Part shown: positions 17,066-21,780 of the stretch, in pieces
Numbering within the stretch: the first letter of the stretch is position 1
Layout: every line of letters begins with the position of its first letter
Source: Burkholderiales bacterium
GTDB taxonomy: Bacteria; Pseudomonadota; Gammaproteobacteria; Burkholderiales; Burkholderiaceae_C
Length of the DNA stretch: 21,780 nt
Direction: 5' to 3'
NCBI GenBank assembly: GCA_028869035.1
Contig: JAGWTL010000009.1
Span: forward strand, 1-21,780
The notes under the pieces: model-generated
The model's input: the letters and a program-made list of their open reading frames with translations, nothing else
The model's database searches: none
Told to the model about the DNA's origin: nothing
Made by a program: the position numbers and the translations under genes

Positions 17066-17335
17066 AGGGCCTGTTCACACTGATTTCTCAAGATGCGTTG
17101 CGGATCAAAAAAGTCATGCGGTAGGCGTGTGGACGCCGCCGGGGTCGCCCCCGGCCACAGTCCGCGCAACACCCCGCATGGCTTTTTTGGCTGCAACCCG
17201 TAGGGAACGGGGTGAAAACAGCGCCACTCGTTGTTGCACTCCTCGCCCAGGCGATCAGCCTGGGCGTCGTCGCGCGCCTAGATTGGCGCTGTTTTCACCC
17301 TGTTCGCACTTGAGAAATCAGTGTGAACAGGCCCT
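17066..17335. repeat. 270-bp MITE-like element with 27-bp terminal inverted repeats
   Basis: The ends are perfect inverted repeats of 27 bp (17066-17092 and 17309-17335; outer end AGGGCCTGTTCACACTG), with 4 further pairs after a one-base bulge. Inside are nested pairs: 17107-17121 with 17174-17188 (15 bp, one mismatch); 17138-17144 with 17149-17155 (GCCGGGG/CCCCGGC); 17205-17226 with 17284-17305 (22 bp, one mismatch); and 17244-17252 with 17258-17266 (CGCCCAGGC/GCCTGGGCG). There is no reading frame of note, no transposase and no clear target-site duplication. The layout fits a non-autonomous mobile element (MITE) or a large structured repeat. It fills most of the 311-bp gap between moxR and the deacetylase gene. 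Confidence 0.8.
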
Positions 17336-17352
17336 AGAGGACGGGCGCCGTC

Positions 17353-18306
17353 ATGAGCAAGACCGGATTTTTTACCCACCGTGACTGTCGCAAGCATGAG
17401 ATGGGCCCTGGCCATCCCGAATGTCCCGAGCGGCTCGACGCCATCGAGGACCGCCTGCTGGCCAGTGGTGTGGGCGATGCGTTGACACGCAAGGAAGCCC
17501 CGTTGGCTTCGCTGGACGAGGTGGAGCTGGCGCACAGCCGCATGCATGTGTCGGCACTGCGCGGCCTGAGCGTTACCCTGATCGAAGAGAGCGAGGCTGG
17601 CGGCCCGGGCTACGCCATGATCGATCCGGACACCTCCATGAATGTGCACTCCTGGAACGCCATCCTGCGCGGGGCCGGTGCTGCTTTGGCGGCCACCGAT
17701 GCCGTGATCGCCGGCGAACTGGAAAACGCCTTCTGCGCGGTGCGCCCGCCTGGTCACCATGCCTGTCGCGACCAGGCCATGGGTTTCTGTTTCATCAACA
17801 ACGTGGCCACGGCGGCCAAGTACGCGGTGGAACGCCATGGCTTGAAGCGCGTGGCCATCGTGGACTTCGACGTGCACCACGGCAACGGCACCGAGGACAT
17901 CGTGGCCGGTGACCAGCGCATCCTCATGGTGAGCTTCTACCAGCATCCCTTCTACCCGCACGGCGGTTCGCGTTCGGACGCCGACAACCTGGTCAATGTG
18001 CCGGTGCCGGCCTACACCAAGGGCATGGCGGTGCGCGAGCTGATCGAGACGCTATGGATGCCGCGCCTGGAAGCGCACAAGCCCGAGATGATCTTCATCA
18101 GCGCCGGCTTTGACGCGCACCGCGAGGACGATCTGGCCCAGCTGGGCCTGGTGGAGGCCGACTACGCCTGGATCACCGAGCGCATGATGGACGTGGCGCG
18201 CCGCCACAGCAAGGGACGCATCGTCTCCTGCCTGGAGGGCGGCTACAACCTCAGCGCCCTGGGGCGCAGCGTGGAGGCGCATCTGCGCGCGCTTGCGGAT
18301 GTCTGA
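17353..18306 (+). CDS. Histone deacetylase family protein (class II-like)
   Basis: A 317-residue zinc-dependent deacetylase of the arginase/HDAC fold. RPPGHHA carries the His135-His136 pair; DFDVHHGNGTE supplies zinc ligands Asp173 and His175; SAGFDAHRED supplies Asp254; and LEGGYNL supplies the catalytic Tyr298. All are intact. Bacterial relatives act on acetylated polyamines, acetoin-linked substrates or protein lysines; the sequence does not decide between them. The ATG at 17353 has GAGGA about 11 nt upstream, somewhat far. Only 17 bp separate the start from the structured element at 17066-17335. In Burkholderiales such genes often lie near a MscS channel gene and etfBA, as they do here. 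Confidence 0.93.
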   Translation: MSKTGFFTHRDCRKHEMGPGHPECPERLDAIEDRLLASGVGDALTRKEAPLASLDEVELAHSRMHVSALRGLSVTLIEESEAGGPGYAMIDPDTSMNVHSWNAILRGAGAALAATDAVIAGELENAFCAVRPPGHHACRDQAMGFCFINNVATAAKYAVERHGLKRVAIVDFDVHHGNGTEDIVAGDQRILMVSFYQHPFYPHGGSRSDADNLVNVPVPAYTKGMAVRELIETLWMPRLEAHKPEMIFISAGFDAHREDDLAQLGLVEADYAWITERMMDVARRHSKGRIVSCLEGGYNLSALGRSVEAHLRALADV

Positions 18307-18450
18307 TTGAGGACTTGCCGTCTGCCGGCAAACTTGGTCAGGCTGAGCCGGCACATTGCCATGCCTTTGCCTCTTCCTCTACGCTACGGTTCAAACGGGA
18401 AGGCAGCGGGAATGGGGCCTTAGCCCGCAGTCATCCAAGGGTTTCCCCTT

Positions 18451-18479
18451 TCTCATGAGTCGGTGTTTGATCGTATAAA
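18451..18479 (+). promoter_or_regulatory. Possible promoter of the orphan lipoprotein gene
   Basis: TATAAA (18474-18479) is a good -10 candidate 57 bp before the lipoprotein ATG. No convincing -35 lies 16-18 bp upstream. The rest of the gap after the deacetylase gene (18307-18535) shows no gene and only a weak TTGCC/GGCAA hairpin just past the deacetylase stop. Confidence 0.3.
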
Positions 18480-18535
18480 TTTGAGCAGAGTGAGTTGTTC
18501 ATAAAGCTCATTCTTTTCAAACTCAAAGGAGACAA

Positions 18536-18991
18536 ATGAAAAAAATCGCCCTTGCTGTCATGGTCGTCGCTTTAACCGGTTGTGCATCCGTTCAATACGG
18601 AGATAAAGCGGCCGAGGTCAATTTAAAGAAATTCCCCACCGTTTCTGGAAAGACTAGCCTTTATGTCTGTCGAGTGAGTGGATTTGTCGCCAGTGGCGTT
18701 ACTTCCACGGTGCTTGTTGACGGCAAGGACATTGGCAATCTGAAGCCTGAGACTTTTGTGCATGCGGTGCTCGAACCCGGAGAGCACGCCGTTCAACTGG
18801 TGCACGACGGAATCAATGGATCAAGTGGTATTCACAAGATTCAAACCAAATCTGATGAGCTTGCCTTCGTATGGGCTGGTGTGACAGGTGGCGGATGGGG
18901 CGTCCTGACGGTTGACGATTTCAAGACAAAGCAGGAAGCGTACAACTGCGTTTCGGATGCTGCGTACTCGGTGACCAGTAGGACGAAATGA
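18536..18991 (+). CDS. Small lipoprotein, possibly DUF2846-like
   Basis: A 151-residue predicted lipoprotein. A short signal peptide (MKKIALAVMVVA) ends in the lipobox LTGC with Cys16 as the acylated residue; Ala at +2 predicts outer-membrane sorting. The mature part has YVCRVSG, VLVDGKDIGNLKPETF and VLEPGEHAVQLVHDG, a pattern like the DUF2846 family (a beta-sandwich with a VDG turn and a PGxH strand); this family link is by eye only. The ribosome site is excellent (AAAGGAG, 5-6 nt before the ATG). Base and codon use are clearly more AT-rich than in the neighbours (TTA and AAA codons), suggesting transfer or relaxed selection. It stands alone in its own transcription unit. Function unknown. 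Confidence 0.85.
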   Translation: MKKIALAVMVVALTGCASVQYGDKAAEVNLKKFPTVSGKTSLYVCRVSGFVASGVTSTVLVDGKDIGNLKPETFVHAVLEPGEHAVQLVHDGINGSSGIHKIQTKSDELAFVWAGVTGGGWGVLTVDDFKTKQEAYNCVSDAAYSVTSRTK

Positions 18992-18998
18992 CGGGCCT

Positions 18999-19032
18999 TG
19001 TTGCGGCTCGCTCGGCCGGGCAAGCCGCAACA
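18999..19032 (+). terminator. Possible terminator hairpin after the lipoprotein gene
   Basis: A perfect 10-bp stem (TGTTGCGGCT at 18999-19008 with AGCCGCAACA at 19023-19032) encloses a 14-nt loop, 8 bp past the lipoprotein stop. There is no T-run, so intrinsic termination would be weak. The rest of the gap to the DsrE gene (to 19224) holds only a small GCCCC/GGGGC hairpin (19133-19145) and no gene. Confidence 0.4.
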
Positions 19033-19224
19033 GTCTATGTCGAGAGAGCTTGTGACTGACGCGAAAAGTCCTGAGCGCTTCATGGAAGCGTAGCTGGGGT
19101 GAAACAAGCAAAGCGGTTGCAAATTCCCTTCCGCCCCGAGGGGGCAGATTGGGACGGGTGGGGGTCAGTACCCTGCTCATACGCTCACGGAACCTCGTGA
19201 CAGGCGGTATCGCTTCCCGATCAG

Positions 19225-19710
19225 TCACCAGGCGATGTAGGCGTAGCCCTTTTCCTGGTATTCCATGAGGGCAGCCGCCCCCACTTCCTCGATGCGCGCG
19301 ACGTCGAGCATGTCGGGCTGGGACCAGTTCAGGGAGTGCATGGTGTTGCCACAGGCCACGAACTCCACGCCGTAGGATTCGCTCATGCTCCTGACACGCT
19401 GCTGCAATAACGGGGCGACAGGACGCAGCGGCTTTTTGGCCAGCAGATGGATGCCCGGCCCCCAGGCCACCACGGCAATGGCCACGTCGTCCACGTATTT
19501 CTTGAGCACGGCGCCGACGGAGTTCAGAATCGCTTCCTGGTACTCGTGCTCGGGGCGATTGAGCTGGTAGACGATCTTGTGCGCTGGGCCGTCGGCTGCG
19601 GCCTGCGCTTTGCCTGTGGCCGCGCTGACGGGGAGTACGGCGCCAGCCGTGGCGGCGGCTGCGACGGCGCCGAGCAGCTGGCGGCGGGCCAGGGGGGTGG
19701 TTTTGGACAT
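19225..19710 (-). CDS. DsrE-family protein with Tat signal peptide
   Basis: A 161-residue protein with an N-terminal twin-arginine-like signal: Arg9-Arg10 in LARRQLLGAVAAAATAG, then an Ala-rich hydrophobic stretch and a likely cut site after about residue 30-38. The mature domain is DsrE-like: KIVYQLNRPE, AIAVVAWGPGIHLL (77-90) and GVEFVACGNTM with Cys120 at the usual DsrE cysteine position. DsrE proteins handle sulfur relay or bind small ligands; a periplasmic member of unknown role is proposed here. The ATG at 19710 (GGAG 8 nt upstream) is preferred over an in-frame GTG at 19731, since it keeps a short positively charged n-region. It is divergent from the MscS gene, 78 bp away. Confidence 0.87.
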   Translation of the reverse strand: MSKTTPLARRQLLGAVAAAATAGAVLPVSAATGKAQAAADGPAHKIVYQLNRPEHEYQEAILNSVGAVLKKYVDDVAIAVVAWGPGIHLLAKKPLRPVAPLLQQRVRSMSESYGVEFVACGNTMHSLNWSQPDMLDVARIEEVGAAALMEYQEKGYAYIAW

Positions 19711-19788
19711 GGTGTTCTCCGTGGAGTCCACCGTAGATTAGCCCATGCGATGCCGAGTTCCCGGCGCAATCGGTGAAAATCCTGCACC

Positions 19789-21024
19789 ATGAGCGAACTT
19801 CAAAATCTCTTGCACGATCTGGGCGGCGCGCGCGTCTGGGTCGAGGTGCTGGTGCTGCTGGCCTGTCTGGCCCTGGCTTACGGCGTGGCGCGGTATGCGC
19901 GGCGCGGACATGGGGCCGATTCCGTCTGGTTCGGCCGCCACGTGTTCGACGGCCTACTGTTCCCCGTGCTGGCCCTGGTGCTGATCTATGCCGCCCGCCA
20001 TGGCCTGGCCCGGTACCAGACGGTGGCGGTGCTCAAGGTGGCCCTGCCCATCTTCACGTCGCTGGCGGCGATCCGCCTCTTCGTGCGCGTGCTGGGGGCC
20101 TCTTTCCCCCAGTCGGCCGCGGTCAAGCTGATCGAGCGTTTTTTTTCCTGGCTGGCCTGGGGCGCCGCCGTGCTCTGGATCACCGGCCTGCTGCCGGCCG
20201 TGCTGGAGGAGCTGGATGCCATCCACTTCCTGTTCGGTAAATCGCGCATCAGTGTGCGCACCCTGCTTGAGGGCACGTTGTCTTCGGGCCTGATGCTGGT
20301 GGTGGTGCTGTGGATCTCGGCCACCATCGAGCGACGCATCCTGCGCCAGGCCGTGGGTGATCTGTCCATCCGCAAGGTGGCGGCCAACAGCATCCGTGCC
20401 CTGCTGTTGCTGCTGGGGCTGCTCTTCGTGCTCTCGGCCGTGGGGGTGGACCTGACCGCCCTCTCGGTGCTGGGGGGCGCGCTGGGCGTGGGCCTGGGCT
20501 TCGGCCTGCAGAAGCTGGCGGCCAATTACGTCAGCGGCTTCGTCATCCTGCTGGAGCGCTCGCTGCGCATCGGTGACGTGGTGCGCGTGGACAACTTCGA
20601 GGGCGTGGTGACCGACATCAAGACGCGGTACACCCTGATCCGTGCGCTCAACGGCCGTGAATCGGTGGTGCCCAATGAGCTGATCATCACGCAGCGTGTG
20701 GAGAACCTCTCGACGACGGATCCGCGGGTGCAGCTTTCGATCAATGTGACCGTGGGCTACGAGAGCGAGGTCGAGCAGGTGCGGGCGATCCTGGTGGCTG
20801 CAGCCTTGGCGAGCGAGCGGGTGCTGAAAGACCCGACCCCGGCCGCCTACCTGGCCAGCTTCGGCCCCGACGGGCTGGAGTTCACGCTCTCGGTCTGGAT
20901 CCAGGATCCCGAGAACGGTCAGCTGGCCCTGCGCTCCGAGATCAACATGGCCATCCTGCGCGACCTGCGTGGGGCGGGCATAGAGATTCCGTACCCCCAA
21001 CGCGTCGTCCACATGAAATCCTGA
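19789..21024 (+). CDS. MscS-family mechanosensitive channel
   Basis: A 411-residue small-conductance mechanosensitive channel homologue. There are several N-terminal helices (about residues 15-200, more than the three of E. coli MscS). The pore helix is rich in Gly and Ala (GGALGVGLGFGLQKLAANY, near residues 228-248). The conserved beta-domain entry LLERSLRIGDVVRVDNFEGVV follows, then a cytoplasmic alpha/beta domain ending IEIPYPQR. Extra helices place it with the YnaI/MscM-like medium-sized members. It opens under hypo-osmotic stress to release solutes. No clear Shine-Dalgarno precedes the ATG at 19789. No terminator was seen before the etfB control region. Confidence 0.93.
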   Translation: MSELQNLLHDLGGARVWVEVLVLLACLALAYGVARYARRGHGADSVWFGRHVFDGLLFPVLALVLIYAARHGLARYQTVAVLKVALPIFTSLAAIRLFVRVLGASFPQSAAVKLIERFFSWLAWGAAVLWITGLLPAVLEELDAIHFLFGKSRISVRTLLEGTLSSGLMLVVVLWISATIERRILRQAVGDLSIRKVAANSIRALLLLLGLLFVLSAVGVDLTALSVLGGALGVGLGFGLQKLAANYVSGFVILLERSLRIGDVVRVDNFEGVVTDIKTRYTLIRALNGRESVVPNELIITQRVENLSTTDPRVQLSINVTVGYESEVEQVRAILVAAALASERVLKDPTPAAYLASFGPDGLEFTLSVWIQDPENGQLALRSEINMAILRDLRGAGIEIPYPQRVVHMKS

Positions 21025-21045
21025 AAGACGTCGTATTTCTCCGCG

Positions 21046-21142
21046 TATAATAAAAAAGCACGATCGTTCTTTTTTATGTCGCGCAAGTGCCCATCGTCCG
21101 AGGTGGGTGCGCCTAGAATCGTTTGCCTGACGTGTACGTCAA
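21046..21142 (+). promoter_or_regulatory. etfB promoter region with two operator-like palindromes
   Basis: TATAAT (21046-21051) is a perfect -10 box with only a weak -35. Overlapping and following it is a 28-bp palindrome (21050-21077) with core ACGATCGT (21060-21067) flanked by AAAAAAG and CTTTTTT; 13 of 14 pairs match. A second palindrome, TGACGT-GT-ACGTCA, lies at 21128-21141, just after another -10-like TAGAAT (21114-21119). The first resembles TetR-family operators of fatty-acid catabolism regulators, the second MerR-type LiuR sites of branched-chain amino acid catabolism; both likenesses are from memory. Placement over and just after the -10 boxes suggests repression. Confidence 0.6.
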
Positions 21143-21181
21143 TCGCAACCATCGAATCAGTAACCAGCAGGAGTGGCTCCC

Positions 21182-21780
21182 ATGAAAGTCCTCGTCCCCG
21201 TCAAACGCGTGGTCGACTACAACGTCAAGGTTCGTGTCAAGTCGGACAACACCGGCGTCGACATTGCCAACGTCAAGATGAGCATGAACCCCTTCGACGA
21301 GATTGCCGTCGAAGAAGCCGTGCGTCTGAAGGAGAAGGGCGCCGTGACCGAGGTCATCGCCGTCTCCTGCGGCGTGGCCCAGTGCCAGGAAACCCTGCGC
21401 ACGGCCATGGCCATCGGTGCCGACCGCGCCATCCTGGTCGAGACGAGCGAGGAATTGCAGCCCCTGGCCGTGGCCAAGCTGCTCAAGGCCCTGGTCGACA
21501 AGGAGCAGCCGGGTCTGGTGATCCTGGGCAAGCAGGCGATCGACGACGACTGCAACCAGACCGGCCAGATGCTGGCCGCGCTGGCCGACCTGCCGCAAGC
21601 CACCTTTGCCTCCAAGGTCGAAGTGGCCGACGGCAAGGCCAACGTCACGCGTGAAATCGACGGTGGTCTGGAGACCCTGTCGGTGGCGCTGCCCGCCATC
21701 GTGACGACCGACCTGCGCCTGAACGAGCCGCGCTACGTCACGCTGCCCAACATCATGAAGGCCAAGAAGAAGCCGCTGGA
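21182..21780 (+). CDS. etfB: Electron transfer flavoprotein beta subunit, 5' part (gene continues past the right edge)
   Basis: The first 199 codons of EtfB are visible; about 50 more are expected. EtfAB accepts electrons from acyl-CoA and other dehydrogenases and passes them to ETF:ubiquinone oxidoreductase. Markers: MKVLVPVKRVVDYNVKVRV at the N-terminus, NPFDEIAVEEAVRLKE, LGKQAIDDDCNQTGQM (nucleotide-binding region) and LRLNEPRYVTLPNIMKAKKK at the visible end, the recognition-loop signature of EtfB. The ATG at 21182 has AGGAG 8 nt upstream. etfA is expected next. Control by two palindromes upstream is likely. Confidence 0.97.
   Translation, partial: MKVLVPVKRVVDYNVKVRVKSDNTGVDIANVKMSMNPFDEIAVEEAVRLKEKGAVTEVIAVSCGVAQCQETLRTAMAIGADRAILVETSEELQPLAVAKLLKALVDKEQPGLVILGKQAIDDDCNQTGQMLAALADLPQATFASKVEVADGKANVTREIDGGLETLSVALPAIVTTDLRLNEPRYVTLPNIMKAKKKPL

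Noticed and set aside
17066..17335. Degraded insertion sequence with a transposase remnant
   Set aside because: No reading frame resembling a transposase was seen on either strand; the region is explained by nested inverted repeats.
18307..18535. Small gene or regulatory RNA after the deacetylase gene
   Set aside because: Only very short reading frames (about 20 codons) without ribosome sites, and no strong hairpin followed by a T-run.

Overview
The window is a stretch of ordinary chromosome from a high-GC betaproteobacterium. The core gene order (purM, PerM-type permease, hda, HAD-IB phosphatase, pcnB, folK; deacetylase near mscS and etfB) and three kinds of dispersed, hairpin-rich repeat point to Burkholderiales, most likely a Comamonadaceae-like genus. 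This placement comes from gene content and remembered repeat styles, not from a search. No tRNA, rRNA, CRISPR array, phage gene or transposase gene was found.

Layout. Positions 1-1439 (minus strand) hold purM followed by the start of an MFS transporter gene that runs off the left edge. From 1535 to 5976 (plus) a tightly packed operon runs perM-like, hda, HAD-IB hydrolase, pcnB, folK; each gene overlaps the next by exactly 4 nt. A methyl-accepting chemotaxis receptor (6030-7760) ends at a strong terminator, facing a RidA-family gene. From 8352 to 17041 is a cell-envelope and DNA-uptake region: tgpA-mltB on the plus strand, then HDOD, comEC, DUF58 and moxR on the minus strand. The usual moxR-DUF58-tgpA set is split here into two oppositely oriented parts, and dispersed repeats lie near one boundary. 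Positions 17353-21780 hold a class II histone-deacetylase-like gene, a more AT-rich orphan lipoprotein, a Tat-exported DsrE-family protein, a MscS channel and the start of etfB.

How the genes work together. The perM-folK operon joins control of replication initiation (Hda), RNA polyadenylation (PcnB) and folate synthesis (FolK), with PurM of purine synthesis divergent from it. MoxR (AAA+ ATPase), DUF58 and TgpA (periplasmic transglutaminase fold) commonly act as one module, and here TgpA is translationally coupled to a lytic transglycosylase, suggesting envelope remodelling. etfB would feed electrons from acyl-CoA dehydrogenases to the quinone pool, and its leader carries two clear palindromes that look like operators.

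The most unusual non-gene signal is a 270-bp element at 17066-17335 with 27-bp perfect terminal inverted repeats and several nested stems. It fills almost all of the space between the divergent moxR and deacetylase genes. I found no convincing new multi-gene system; the main leads are this element, the paired operators before etfB, the repeat-encoded start of DUF58, and the split moxR/DUF58/tgpA locus.
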